Origin: Lactarius indigo
Lineage: Eukaryota > Basidiomycota > Agaricomycetes > Russulales > Russulaceae
DNA: 64,000 bases
Direction: 5' to 3'
Assembly: GCA_025766275.1 (NCBI GenBank)
Contig: JAFKAC010000001.1
Span: forward strand, 3,348,001 to 3,412,000
A model generated the notes under the pieces. It was given only the letters and a program-made list of their open reading frames with translations, did no database searches and was not told the DNA's origin. A program made the position numbers and the translations under genes. Positions 9,401 to 21,712 of the stretch are shown piece after piece (position 1 is the first letter of the stretch; each line of letters opens with the position of its first letter).

Positions 9401-10709
9401 TTAAACCCCTGAATTTGTCTTTGTAGCGAAGGGATAATCTATATATCCCTCCGCCCCTTGGGTCCACCATGTCTGTGGATCGCATGGTGCGAGCTCGATG
9501 TTCTCTTTTAGGCGGCGTGGGAGATCAGGCTGTCAGAATCGAATCAGTGCGCGCTTTGACGGGACATTGACTGTAGACACCAACATTCGATATAAAGTAG
9601 CGTCCGAACGAGACGAGGCCACCTTCTTTCTCGACCACCTCTATGGCAGTGTCACGCCCATAGCCTGCATTAGTGATGTACGGCCGGTCGCCCCATATGT
9701 CGCGCAGGAACTTGGTCGACGGCCTCGTAGCGGCTCTTTTGCCAGGTCCTGTCAGATCGATGTCACTGCCTTCTAAGACATGGATATATGCAAAGTCGGG
9801 ATGGCTGTCGCGGATGCGCGTGACGAGCTCTGCAAACGTTGGGACAGGGTCTGGCATCCCCATCCCTGAAACAGGCGCCAAATATATGACATCAGCAGCC
9901 GAGGCAAGCAAGGGACAGTCCATAGCCTACCCTGTAATGTCATAAACGGGCTGAGACGTATGGCTACTTTGTTCGCGCCGACCGCATCGACCAACGCGTC
10001 GGTGACTTCCAACATGAAGCGCATACGGTTCTCGACTGAGCCCCCGTACTCGTCCGTCCGTGTGTTGGAGACAGTTTGGAGGAACTGGTCTGGGAGATAA
10101 CCGTTGCCCGCGTGGACCTCCACTCCGTCGAACCCTGCCTTCAGCACCGCGTTTTCGGCGGCGGCCGCGAAAAGCTGTACGTACTCCCTGATCTCCTTTA
10201 CGGTCAGCGCCCGCGGCGTCTGGTAGCCCTCCAACGCGATAGGGCTGGGCGCAACAACCGAGTAGTTGCCTGCTTTCCGAAGGACGTCGGGATCTGCGAC
10301 ACGCCCGAGGACCCAGAGCTGGAGATAAATGGACGACCCGTTTGCATGTACCGCATCCGTGATCTACAGGAAAAGAGAAAGAGAGGGGTGATCCCGACTT
10401 AATGAAAAACGTCATAGAAGAACGTGAGAAGTGAAAGCGAACCGGCTTCCATCCTGCGACCTGCTCATCGTTCCAGATGCCAGGGATGTTGGTATATCCA
10501 CCTGCGTGCGGGGCAATAAACGTCCCCTCAGTGATGGCGAGAGTGCCGGGGACGCTGGTGCGCTGCTTGTAGTATTCGAGGCCAAGCGCGCCATGGACAC
10601 TTCGCTCGTCGGCGCGAGCTCGCCTCATGGGTGCCAAGACGACCCGGTGGCGCAGGTTGACGGCGCCAACACGGATGGGCTGGAATAGTTTAGGGACGAG
10701 AGAGGCCAT
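9401..10709 (-). CDS. Old yellow enzyme family NAD(P)H:flavin oxidoreductase
   Basis: Four exons, 10709-10443, 10363-9931, 9865-9585 and 9529-9401, give 369 codons plus stop, the normal length. It is an FMN-dependent TIM barrel that reduces activated alkenes. Seen: N-terminal LFQPIRVGAVNLRHRVVLAP, LQLWVLGR, substrate-binding H and N of EVHAGNGYLPDQFL, then RTDEYGGSVENR, and the C-terminal FISNPDLPRRL. Introns are 79, 65 and 55 nt. One oddity: the usual Thr of the N-terminal APxTR loop, which contacts the flavin, is Arg (APMRRAR). It is transcribed toward the oxygenase 565 bp away; both are redox enzymes of the kind found in specialised metabolism, but no synthase gene is nearby. Confidence 0.92.
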
Positions 10710-11562
10710 CTATGCGGGTAGCGAGGTGTGAGAATAGGGCAACGGTTGGGTTCATGGCTGGCTGGAACAGCTCACTATTTATGGGTGGCATGTCTTCCAG
10801 GGCAGGTGCTAGTATGTGATAGGCTTCTGATCATTCGGTTACTGGCGATTTTGAAGGTTCCCTGATAATATGAGACAAGGGATCACCCATAACCGAATAG
10901 ACCAATGATAATGAGACAAGGCGTAACGAGAACTACCGCATACAGGCGGCAATCTGAAGTAGATCAGTCAGCATACTGGTGCTACTAGCGCTCGCCGAAG
11001 TTCTAGTTGATTGCTTTAAGGGTATGAATGGTACAGTAGTGGTACGCAGGAAATAACTCACGATGATTTATCGTGAGGGACCAGCCTAGATAGTTGGCCA
11101 TAGTCATTGTTGGTAAGCTGAACAAAGTGAGCGTGAGCCAATGTTCCTTGTCAAGCCTGTCACGACTGACCTGTCTTGGCAGCCAATGAGACGTTTCCCG
11201 TTTATTTAGATCGAGCGTCTTGTCTGATGAATCGTGGGGCCACTCTACATCACCAGCCCAATGAATCTGAGTCTGAATCACCCAATGTCCGATAACTTAC
11301 ACCGCCTGCCGTCCAGTGTCCGCCACGGAGAGGTACATTGGTTCCCCGAAATTCGGGAAGAGTGAACCCATAGCGGGCGGTAAGGCGGTCAGGGACTCTG
11401 GCCTGGATCAGGTGGCTAGACCCGACTCGGGCGCTGGAACGGTAGCACGAGTTTCGGGTAAATAGTGGGATCAGAGATCTATCCCTTGCGTGATGGCATT
11501 GAAAAGCCCTTGGAAGATCAGCGGGTCGTCGTCCATCCTCCCCCTGCACCGCTCTTTAAACC
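10710..11562. other. Divergent intergenic region, no gene seen
   Basis: 853 bp between the start codons of the old yellow enzyme (minus) and UPRT (plus), so it must hold both promoters. A near-duplicate GAGACAAGG word occurs at 10872-10880 and 10913-10921. No RNA gene or longer ORF is supportable. Confidence 0.6.
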
Positions 11563-12640
11563 ATGACATCCTCCACGACTCTGACTAATCACTCCGCACC
11601 TAACACAAAAGGTGATATCCCGCCGTCCGTGTTCACGCTCCGTCACACCGCGCAGCTGGAGGCGCTCTACACCATCATCAGGGACAAAAACACCTCGCGG
11701 GGGGATTTCATCTTCTATTCAGACCGTATCATCCGTCTCCTTGTCGAGGAAGGTCTGAACCATTTGCCCGTTGTGCCCAAGGTCGTCGAGACGCCTACTG
11801 TACGCACCGCCGCATGTATCGTGGGACCCCAGGCGTGCTGACAAAACGACAAAACGCAGGGTGCCAAATATGAGGGCGTCCGCTTCGAGGGAAAAATTTG
11901 CGGCGTGTCCATCTTGCGTGCAGGAGAGGTGTGTTTCTAGGCTAACATCATAATATGTACTCATTAACTTTTCGCGTTTAGGCTATGGAACAAGGTCTAA
12001 GAGAGGTCTGTCGTAGCGTCCGCATCGGGAAGATTCTGATCCAGAGGGTGAGCGGGATCTCTCACGTGCTGCGTCACACGTTTTTCTGACCGCCCACAAG
12101 GATGAAGAGACGACGCGCCCAAAACTCTTCTACTCCAAGGTATGTCGCCCCACTTGAGTGTTCTGCCGCACTCTGATTGGTGACGCACGCACACAGTTAC
12201 CTCAGGATATAGCACAACGTTATGTGCTGCTTCTTGACCCAATGCTTGGTACGCTCCCACCATTGAGTGATCTGTAGGCGAGAGCTCAGGCACAATCTCA
12301 GCCACGGGTGGATCGGCTATGAAGGCTGTTGAGGTAATTATGGAGCATGGAGTTCCTGAGGACCGCATAATCTTCATCAATCTCGTGCGTGTCTCTTTCC
12401 GTGGAACTGAAAGATCGAGATATTCAATGTCAGAGGGATGAAGGTCTCGTCGCCTCAGGGTTTGAGAACTTTCGCAACGCGTTACCCATCCCTAAAAGTC
12501 GTACGTCACTTCCTAGCCCTGCGTTGGTCTTCACTGACGAGATTTAGGTTACTGGGTGGATTGATGAGGGTCTTAACGAGCGAGCATACATCGTGCCGGG
12601 GCTCGGAGACTTTGGTGAACGGAGGTACGCCTACCTTTGA
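11563..12640 (+). CDS. FUR1: Uracil phosphoribosyltransferase
   Basis: Eight exons: 11563-11799, 11860-11928, 11982-12047, 12101-12139, 12197-12248, 12302-12384, 12444-12500 and 12548-12640. They splice in phase to 231 codons plus stop. The enzyme converts uracil and PRPP to UMP (pyrimidine salvage) and activates 5-fluorouracil in fungi. Seen: [22 protein letters not shown], the PRPP loop [15 protein letters not shown], and the uracil-binding C-terminus [15 protein letters not shown]. Seven introns (47-60 nt) in a 231-codon gene is dense even for a basidiomycete. The N-terminal ~20 residues are unconserved-looking. Confidence 0.95.
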
Positions 12641-14115
12641 TGAAGGGCCAGGACGGACATGCTGACGTACCTTCAGGTATTGCGCGTGATACATTACGTG
12701 TGTCTCACCCGGTTCACGTATCTACCTGGCTTTCAAAACGGACTACTGTATGAAACCGGATCTCGTATTTCTTTCAATTACCGTCCCCAGCTTGTTGGAC
12801 CCGTCAGGGTTGACGAAATGCCACGCTCCTCGGAACAAGGGCTCCTCATGGCCAGTTAGCACACTGGTATGGCTTTATTCTATGGACGTAATCATCTTGC
12901 ATACACACCCACATCAATGGAAGCAATCAATGGAAACGTGATGAAATCGGTTGTGCAGCCACGCTCTGTACGCATAAATTGACGACAGCTAGAGTCCTGA
13001 CAAGTTGGCTAAGCCTTGACTAGCTTGACTGAGCACTCGGATGAAGATTGGTACTCTATGGATGGTTGCACTCTGAGAAGCTCCATTTGGTAAGCGGCGG
13101 TGGAAAGAGGACGGCCCAAAAATGACCCTTGGAAGAGCGATTGTCCAAATAGAATTGGAGAGAAGGGGGGCCGCTCTGGTAAACTTCCGCTCGAGTGTCT
13201 GGGCCTCTGAATCTACCGTAATGTAACTCTTACTTCTGGCTTCGACGCTACTTCTACCACATGACCATAGCTCGCATAGGAAGGCGACACCACCTGACAC
13301 CTCTTATTCAGTTGGCACCTTGAAAGAAGCCGACCTTCCTTCTACCAATTCCGCTGGGCCGAGACATTGGATAGATGCGATCATTGTCTGCTTCGATCGT
13401 GCTCGTAATCGCCTCACTCTCAACCGACATTCTATGCTAACCAACCAACCTACGTACTAGTACCCGTATAGTGGCTCCTCGGACCTTTCCTTCTATTACC
13501 CCAAATCGCCTCGTGCACGCACTGTATCTCGCTCTTGTGTGAGAACTGATACTGGTCAAGGGACTAGAACGCAGACCAGGTGTAGACGGTTCTCACTAGA
13601 TTTATCTATGTGGAATTCAGCGCACTTGTAACACCTCGATTTTATGGCCAGATCGCATCCCAATTTGGAAGCCCATCTCAGCAAGACCGATTTGATGCAT
13701 AGCTATTGTATTGAGCTACAGTACAACAGTACGCCACCCAATCGGGATCTATTGTCTCGCAGTGTCAAGAACTAGGGAGTGCTGCATACTTTGATTAATG
13801 CAGGACGCCACCGCAGGCTCGGACAGAGATTTCCCTATGTAATACTCCTAGCTACCGACCACGAAGAGAACACACGAAAGTTGGAACCCTGAACATACTA
13901 TCATGCTTAATCGTGTGTCGTTGTGCCTCAACTCGAGCTCGTAGGAAAAAAAAACCGTTCGCTCGACATTCGCTCCTACCTGACTTATGCTCGGTAAGAT
14001 GGAGGAACGTATATTATTAAGCTTCGTCCCACTTTACTCAAGTAGATAAAATGTCCTTGGAACGAATGTAGTAGAAATAAGTAGTACTGCCATCAGCATG
14101 AGTCCGACGCAACCT
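12641..14115. other. Long intergenic region, no gene seen
   Basis: About 1.5 kb without a recognisable gene. ORFs at 12989-13300 (minus) and 12659-12859 (plus) have no known motif and no start or splice context I trust. A poly-A run lies near 13946-13954. The region would contain the 3' end of UPRT and the 3' end of the convergent DUF3455 gene. Confidence 0.55.
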
Positions 14116-14976
14116 TCAAGTTGAGAGTGTACTTCCAAAGATCCCTACAATGTGTTGCATAAATAACAGCCAAAGGCCATTTCGGTATCGGATGGGCACT
14201 CACAATACTGTGCGCTATACTTGACCGTAATCACGGGCGATCCAGGCGTACACTACAAGGTCAATATTAGCAGTTGTGCGACATTGTTGCAAACCGGGGA
14301 CTCCTCACCGATGAAGGTGGCTTTCCTGCGTTTGTGTCTACGCGAAAGACTTCGCTTGCGAGTTTGCCGTCCACGCCTTTCAGCTCCAGCCAGTCAATGT
14401 CCTGGCTACAAGTTGGTGCTGGAATACCACCGGCTCTGGCTGCAACAACGAAGGCGTCCGGGTTGCCCGCGGTCGACCCGCTAGATGTAAAGTCGAATTT
14501 TGGGCTCAGACTTCCGGTGGAACTATTGACGAAGTAGTGTTGGCCAGCGATGCCAATCCCAAACTTGCGGTTGAGTCGAACGGCTAGTCCACGTTCCAAG
14601 GGGTCGGTGCTCGGGCAATCCGACCATGTATCGTATGCGTCGTCTTGGATCTGCCAGAACTCAGGTGTACCGTAGAGACCGGTTATGTCGAACAGCTGGG
14701 CAACGGCACCGACAGACCTATCTAACGTCTTCAACGTTGTGAAAAAAAACTACTGACGACCATGACTCACGTGTAGGTTCCTGAGGCCGTACAGGAATAG
14801 TTCTGATTGCCGACGCCTATCACGACATAGTTTGGTGCGGTAGTTGGGGCGACAAGCTGCGTCTGATTGCTGGGAAGCTTCAGAGCAGACGCAGGGATGT
14901 CATGGCGTCCCTTGTGAGGAGGTGCGGCAAAGCCTGTCGTCGCGAGGAGCAGCGAGAGAAGTGGCAGAGCGAGCAT
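14116..14976 (-). CDS. Secreted DUF3455 family protein
   Basis: Four exons, 14976-14771, 14717-14309, 14252-14204 and 14144-14116, give 230 codons plus stop. I chose the Met at 14976 because it puts a clear signal peptide (MLALPLLSLLLATTGFAA) at the N-terminus; an upstream in-frame Met at 15075 is possible. Seen: PNYVVIGVGNQNYSC, VGAVAQLFDITGLY, GQHYFVNSSTG, DAFVVAARAG and the closing KYSAQYWIFG, all hallmarks of this fungal family, often mislabelled malate dehydrogenase. Function is unknown; these are extracellular proteins. Three Cys residues could form disulphides. Confidence 0.88.
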
Positions 14977-17071
14977 TATGATCACAAGTGCGCAAAGGAA
15001 GCGGGGCCGAGCACGGTGGGTCGAGGAAGTCCTTTTTTTGGTGGCTTTATAGAAATTCTGAAAGAGACAGGCCACTAGTCATATTGTTAATGGGTCGTCT
15101 ATGTCATGATCGGTCCTTAGGCCTTAGGCACGGGAATAGCACGGCTGTGACAATCCCGAACAACTTGAAACCGTCGCCCGGGGAACTCGTGAATAATTGG
15201 GCGTCCCTGAAGCGCACACACTTCACCGAATAGACTCGTTTTTGACGTGAGCTGTGTGTTGGGGAAGTTAGGAATCGGCAGTGGTTGAGATGAGCGGCCA
15301 CTGGCAACGTGCCTCTTCGCTAAACTTCGAACTTCAAACCGGCAATCACCTGACCGGCAATCATGCAGTGTAATCACGGCCCGGCATTGTAGTTCATTGA
15401 GCCAAGAGCACGACTTGGCGTTTTACTCACTCTCTGTACCTACGCCCCGTGAGCATTTCGTCGGAAGCGCTGTGGTCGATCTATGGCGCCCCTGTACACA
15501 TAATTAGAACCAATCACGATTTGAAAAGCTTGAAACGTTGGAGTTGTTTTTGTCACTGGGGTACTTGAAGGGTGCTTCAAGCTGGCAACAGCTCCATCCA
15601 TGTTGCAGCCGACACCCCCATAACCCGATAACTCCCTCATACCCGATAGCTTTTCATCAAAACAAGGTTAGTTTGCAAATCACCGGTAAGAACGTCGCAA
15701 TACCCGGTACTGGGGACAGGAAGTGGACAGGATATCAATTGGCCGACCACCGGGAGCTGAAGTGCATAACTAGCTCAGTTGGTATATCGAGCAATGCTCC
15801 AACTACTGAGTGGCATCGCATCGAATGGGCATCAACAACCACTACTATCTGTTTTCGCCTCGCAAACGCCGCGTTCACAGACGATGTTTCAACCTCTCTA
15901 TCGCTAATTACGCACGTCTGTTAGTGGGCCTTGAAGCGGGTAACACATATGATCGAAGCCTCGTAGAAAACTACTACGAGTAGTACTATGTCGCGTCGCC
16001 TTGGTGTCGTGCTCGTGATAGGTTCTGACGAGCCCATAACCTGGAGACCCCTGACAAAGTGTGCATCCCGGAATTCAAATTGATCCAAAAAAAAAAAAAG
16101 ACCCCTGATGAAGGAAAATAATTTGGTAGACATCACATTCGAGCTAAGTGTATGGATTATAGTAGAGATTCCACTCGAGAAGTTGGCGTACAAGTAGGGC
16201 GACGCCGATGATTCCCTTGAGTTGGCTTGCCTCGTGCTCACTCTCAAACCTAGCTATAAGTATATGTGCGCCTATTCCCCTGACGCGAGCGACTTTGTCA
16301 AATGCTTTGATTTATCCAAGGGCGATGCGTTTTCTGTCTTGCCCCCGCCGCAGGTTGCCCGTACACGAGGAATGTCGTGTTCCTGTCTGTGTACAAGTCA
16401 ACTAGACCTTAATTGGGGCCCTCAATAACCGCCTCGGGCGCCCAAGTGATGCGCTCTGGGTAGCGCACAACTCGCCGGAGACAGTCCAATTGTGCACTGC
16501 ATCAAGTCGCCAAAGTTCTAGAACGTGGCCGAGGGTAATCACGCCTGGTGCGTACGCAGACCTCGGTCCTCTAGTGTGTGGGTATGCAGTCTGAAACTGT
16601 GGGGGTATGGGCGACCCTGGATCAGTGGTCAGTAGCCGCGTAGCAAACTTTACACGTCCTTGTGAGGCTGTTCCATTAGAGTAGCTATCAAATAAGAGTG
16701 CCGCAGTTTCCAGGGCGCCTGAGGGAAAGTACCAAACTAGGGTACGGAAGTGGTTGGTCCTGGCAACGCGTCTGGAAGGTAGGGACTAGAACAGAACGAT
16801 ACTTTACAAACATGGAGCCTATTAGAAGAACGGACCCCATAAGTGTTTATAGACCCCAAAATAGTACGGGGTTCGGGGAACAGAGCCCTACTGTACAGAC
16901 TGGCTGCCAGTGAGTGACATGATAAGACTTCGGAGTGGTCGAGGATTTAGTCAGGACAGCAACGTCAGCATTGAGATCTATAGAAGCGTGGGAGAATAAA
17001 GTCGCGAAATTTACTCGAACGTCTTGACCTTGACCTTGACCACTCGTTTTCTGCTACTGATATTTCTAATA
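14977..17071. other. Long intergenic region, no supportable gene
   Basis: Two kb with only short, motif-free ORFs. Features seen: a tRNA A-box-like word (15771-15782) without a credible cloverleaf, a T12-type run in antisense (poly-A at 16087-16099) and a perfect 6-bp stem hairpin TGCGCT/AGCGCA near 16449-16466. The promoters of the DUF3455 gene (minus) and EMG1 (plus) must lie in it. Confidence 0.55.
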
Positions 17072-18425
17072 ATGTCGTCCGATCATCCATCGTCTCCCAT
17101 CTCATCTCCCACTCTCAGGCGCAGGCACTCTGGATCTGCTACAACTCTTCCACCTGCTCTTGCAACATTGCGAAACAGTGTCCGCATCCCTCATGACCAG
17201 CCCCCACGACCAAAATCGACACCCGCGGACGAGCGCGAGCGATCTCCCTCACGAAAGCGCATTCACGAGGGAAGCAGCAACTCGAGCGACACATCAGACG
17301 ATGAGATAATGGAATCGCCTGTGCCGTTGCACCCACCTCGTAGCGTTTCGCGGTTGCAGGGAGCACAGCACGTGCGTGGAGGACACGAAAATGTCGACGA
17401 GGGCCAGGAAGTTGTGTCAAGACCAACACGGCCGTTACCATCGGCCCGCCCCCGCGGCTTGCCCAACTCGAATCCTTCCATGCTCCCCATCCAGGCACAT
17501 GTTCCTCGCGGCTCTGCGGCCCTGAACGGTCGTCGCCGTTTGTTCGTCGTGCTCGAGCAGGCATGCCTCGAGGCGTACAAGGTCAGTAGCACTGGAAAAT
17601 CACGTAATGGACGCGAAGGCGAGGCGAAGTACACCCTCCTTAACTGCGATGACCACCAAGGCATCCTCGCAAAGACAGGTCGTGATATCGCGGATGCCCG
17701 GCCTGACATCACGCATCAATGTCTGTTGACATTACTCGACTCGCCGCTGAACAAAGCAGGTCGACTGCAAGTTTACATACACACGGCCAAAGGAACCCTG
17801 ATCGAGGTCAACCCCCACGTGCGCATTCCTCGCACGTTTAAGCGGTTTAGCGGGCTCATGGGTGCGCGTTACGTCTCCCCCTTCTGGTTCCTTGCTGATT
17901 GATGATTTCTGCGTTCGGCAGTGCAATTGCTGCACAAATTATCTATTCGGGGTGTGAACGGTCCAGAGAAGCTCCTCAAGGTCATTAAGGTATTGTTCAT
18001 TTGGTGGCTTGGTCCGATCTCCGTGGACTTAACATCGTAATCAGAACCCTATTACCGACCATCTCCCCGTAAACACATATAAGCTCAGTACGTGCTTCTT
18101 TAGGTGATCGCTTTGACGTCTTTGCTCATGTAGTCGTCGGGAAGCTCTATCGGGTGACTCACCGACCGTGCGATTGTCGCGGTACTTGCCTACGCTTCCA
18201 GAGACGCATCACATCGCGGTCTTCGTTGGCGCGATGGCCCGTGGGAGAGACGACTTTGCGGATCACGTCGTCGATGAGAAGATCAGCATCAGTGATTACC
18301 CACTCAGCGCCAGTGTAGCATGCGGAAAGGTAAGGATCGCGCGCCGCATTATCTCCATAGTCCGCGAATGACTGTTCGTCCCGCAGTTTTGCTGTGCTCT
18401 CGAAGAGCTCTGGGATATTGTCTGA
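17072..18425 (+). CDS. EMG1: Nep1/Emg1 SPOUT pseudouridine N1-methyltransferase
   Basis: Five exons, 17072-17861, 17922-17989, 18045-18087, 18145-18329 and 18387-18425, give 374 codons plus stop. Emg1 methylates a hypermodified pseudouridine of 18S rRNA and acts in 40S biogenesis in the nucleolus. Seen: [74 protein letters not shown] and [16 protein letters not shown]. The first ~165 residues are a Ser/Pro/Arg-rich extension, so the protein is about 120 residues longer than the usual ~250. An in-frame Met at 17024 is also possible, but 17072 has the better start context. In the third intron (18088-18144) the acceptor after GTCGGGAAG is needed to keep LSGDSPT in frame. Confidence 0.93.
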
Positions 18426-19011
18426 ACAGACACCAAACCATTCTTTGCTTCAACCCTTTCATTCACTTTTGTTCAGTCACATGTAGCATTATCATATCCC
18501 AAAATCTGAAGACGAGGTCCAGGTCTACAAATTACTCGTCCCAGAGACTTTGCCGGGGGTGGCGCCTCATCACCTTTTTTTTGCTAGTTTGATGTTTTGC
18601 AGAGACAGCGTTGGATTTTTAACATCCGTGCATTTCAACCTGCGCATATATTTATTAACTTGTTTTTATCGACGCCCTCCGTCACAGATACTGATCACGA
18701 TACGCAGTCCCACCACCATCCCCTTCCTACCACCCACCCATCACCACGATGACGTGCTTGTGTTACATTTGCGCCTGTAGTATTGGTACAGTACGATTGC
18801 TCAGGTTACGCTACGCTACGACCCATCCCATCCATGCTCGTGCAGCATTGCAACTCAACTTGCCGCTGTACCGAGTTGTTGTAACAAATATAAAATGACT
18901 GATCGAGTCTACGACGACACCCTGCTTTTATAGTGCTGTGCCGAGTTATCGATCTCGAGGGGGGGGTTATCTAACATAAATTTATTCTCACACGCGTACC
19001 ACAACTCTACA
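18426..19011. other. Intergenic, pyrimidine-rich promoter region
   Basis: No gene seen. The stretch 18640-18780 is rich in C and T with CCACCACC and CATCACCA words, which suits a fungal promoter for the downstream Sec14 gene. A G7 run sits at 18961-18967. Confidence 0.5.
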
Positions 19012-20242
19012 ATGTCTGATCCAGCTCCAGCAAGCGCATCTGCACTCCCGCCAGGCATCACTGACCCAAACTATTCGCCACTACCAGGCCGCCTTGGAAA
19101 CCTGACGGTACCCCAGCAGCACGCACTCGACACATTCCGGAAAGTGCTGCAGGATGAGGGCGTACTCGTCGAGCGCTTGGACGATGCTGCTCTCCTTAGG
19201 TCTGTACCAATCAATATCTCATCCTTCATTCCCTCTCCTAATATCCTGACGCTTTTTCCCCCCATCATTTTCTCCTTTCTCCTTCTGCGCATCCTTCCCA
19301 ACTCCCACCTTTTCCCACTTCTTCCTTCTTTTTTGGGGCGGCTTTGGGGGTCACTCTGTGAAGATTCCTGCGCGCGCGCAAGTTCGATGTGCCCAAAGCA
19401 AAGGAGATGCTCCTAGCGGCCGAGAAGTGGCGAAAAGATGACAAGATCGACGAACTCGTGCAGTGCGTGCTGCGGCGTAGATCTTCCCGTGTGTCTGTTG
19501 ACCGCGCGATTCGCGCTGAATCCTGAAACGCCCCCCTCCCCCCCTCCTTCCTTTTTTTCTTCCCAGGACGTTCGAATTCAAGGAGAGGAAAGAGGTGGAC
19601 AAGTACTACCCCCAATATTACCATAAGAACGACAAGGTAATTCCCACTCCCCTGGTAAGTCCCAGAGCGACAGGCTGATCAGATTATCCCTTCTAGGACG
19701 GACGTCCGGTATACATCGAGCAGCTCGGAAAGCTGGATGTCAAGGCGTTGTACGCGATCACGTCGCAGGAGCGGCTGCGGAATCGGCTGATCTGCGAGTA
19801 TGAGCGATCGATGCGCGAGCGCATGCCCGCCTCGGCGCGTGTGGTGGGCCACCCCGTGGAGACGTTCTGCACGATCCTGGATCTGCAGAACGTGTCGCTG
19901 GGCAACTTTTACCGCGTCAAGGACTACGTCCTCGAGACGTCCTCGATCGGCCAAAACTACTACCCGGAGATCATGGGCAAGTTCTACATCATTAACGCGC
20001 CTTGGGCGTTCAGCGCCGTGTGGGCCATCATCAAGCCTTGGCTCGACGAGGTCACCGTGAGCAAGATCGAGATCATCGGGAGTGGGTACAAGGACAAGCT
20101 CCTCGCGCAGATCCCAGCGGAGAACCTCCCCAAGGAGTTTGGCGGGACGTGCCAGTGCCCCGGCGGGTGTAGCATGAGCGATGCGGGTCCCTGGAAGGAC
20201 GAGAAGGAAGCGGGACAAACGGAGGCGCCTGTACCTGCGTAG
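19012..20242 (+). CDS. SEC14: Sec14-family phosphatidylinositol/phosphatidylcholine transfer protein
   Basis: Four exons, 19012-19199, 19364-19462, 19567-19636 and 19697-20242, encode 300 codons plus stop, the size of yeast Sec14. Residues ~30-95 form the CRAL-TRIO N domain (LLRFLRARKFDVPKAKEML), then the lipid-binding CRAL-TRIO domain with GRPVYIEQLGKLD, YYPEIMGKFYIINAPWAFS and the gate region PAENLPKEFGGTCQCPGGC. It moves PI/PC between membranes and supports Golgi export. The first intron is long for this locus (164 nt) and strongly pyrimidine-rich. Convergent with RPN10, 246 bp away. Confidence 0.95.
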
Positions 20243-20488
20243 TGGAGGAAGGGGATCTATCATACAGAACCTAATCCATAGCCTTTCCTTTGTTTTTTGT
20301 TTCTTTCGTTTTTGACCGTTTGGTGGCATGAAAGGACAGGAGAGCAAGGGAAGTGGGTTTGCTTGCATCCCATCCCACTTGGAAATCTAGCTACAACTAA
20401 ACGCCAAAATACCCCCCTTCAATCTTATGCGTCCAAATGAAGACGTTTGCAAAGAACTATAGCAAGGTACTACAATGCGTGGGGACAT

Positions 20489-21712
20489 TTACTTTTTCTT
20501 CTCTTCCGTTTCGGGGTTCATGCTCATCTCGATGGCCCGCGCAATCATCTCTTCTTCCGTCAATTCTTCATCGCCGCCTCCCTCAGTCATCTCGACGTCG
20601 GCGCCACGACCCTCAGAGAGAGCGAGCGCTTGCTGTAAGAGCGCCTCTTCGTCGTCATCTGCATGCAGGCGCCGGCTGAGATGTCTGCGTTGGTGCGCCC
20701 TCATGTCCTGCAGTTTCTGCTGCAGGCCGCAGCCGCAGCCGCAGCAGGCGGTGGCGGTGGCGGTGCGTTGACAGCCGCTTGGCGCGCTGCCTCCTCTTCC
20801 ATAGACATCCGCAGGGCCTGTCACAGCACTTGTCAAGGATTGTGACGACTGGAGGAGGAACGGGACATACCATGGCGAGCTCGGGATCGAGGCTCGGGTC
20901 GACACCAAATTCGAATTGCGAGGGACCACTGCCGCCACTGGGACCGGCACCACCGGGCACGCCTCCGAGCTCGTCTGGGACGCCACGGTCGCCGGCCAGG
21001 ATCGGCGAGTCGAGGATGACGGAGGAGAGGAGATGCGGGCCGGGGGGCACAGCGAGGTAATGTCTGACGTGGGGTCAGAAAAATGGCGAGAGGGTAGGGA
21101 CTAGGTTGGGCAACGCGGGACGCACGAGTTATCGGACGAGGAAGCGGCCTCGACAAATGCGCGGAGGAATGCTGTGGACCGTTCTCGCCTGCCTGCTCGA
21201 TACCGTCGCCAAATGCGATCAGGTCGAGCGCGAACGTTGTTCTTCTTGAGCTTCTTGGCGAGACGGATCAAGGCACGCTCGGCGTCCGGGGTGCTTGTCC
21301 TCGAGCGGGGAACCGACAAAGACGATGACGCGCTGGCGGAGGTTCTTGTTCTGCCGGTGCTTGAGCGCGAGCTGAGCGATCGCGATCGCGGTGGGGATGG
21401 AGGCGGTGCGTCCGAGGTTGGTGGACGTGTTGTGCACGGCGGTGAGGATCTGGCCGATCTCTTTGGTGTGTGTGACGAGTACCTCTGGACTGATTATTGT
21501 CAGAGCGAACCGAACGGACTTCCTTTGGTCGAGACGCACCCTTTGTTGGCCATCGTCATGACGCCGACGGTGTTTTCTGGATTTGACTCGATCTTTGTTG
21601 AGAACACGGTCTTGACGGCATCAGCAAGGGCCTCGAAACGTGATGGTTGATAGTCCCCATTTCTCATGTACTCTGAGTTATCAAGTATGATCATCGTGGC
21701 CTCAAGAGGCAT
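20489..21712 (-). CDS. RPN10: 26S proteasome ubiquitin receptor Rpn10, frame-broken in this sequence
   Basis: Starts [20 protein letters not shown] and carries the vWA domain ([42 protein letters not shown]), then PPGPHLLSS and three UIM-like helices: [28 protein letters not shown] and [13 protein letters not shown]. It anchors ubiquitylated substrates to the proteasome. Introns at 21539-21490, 21125-21064 and 20870-20818 fit in phase, but the reading frame breaks about five times: near 21290, 21232, 21175, 20715 and 20665. At least four need removal of one base. With those corrected the exons give about 351 codons, the normal size. Since Rpn10 is a core subunit, sequence error is likelier than a pseudogene, but I cannot tell. 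Confidence 0.88.

Noticed and set aside
12989..13300. 103-codon minus-strand ORF between UPRT and the DUF3455 gene
   Set aside because: No motif, no splice context, and composition like its surroundings.
15764..15835. tRNA-like stretch with a perfect A-box (TAGCTCAGTTGG) and a GCTC/GAGC D-arm
   Set aside because: The anticodon arm does not pair, the B-box is poor (GCATCGAATGG) and no acceptor stem closes. At best an old tRNA relic.
21283..21300. Programmed +1 frameshift in RPN10
   Set aside because: Several breaks occur in the same gene and in five neighbours without a shared slippery motif, so sequence error or decay is simpler.
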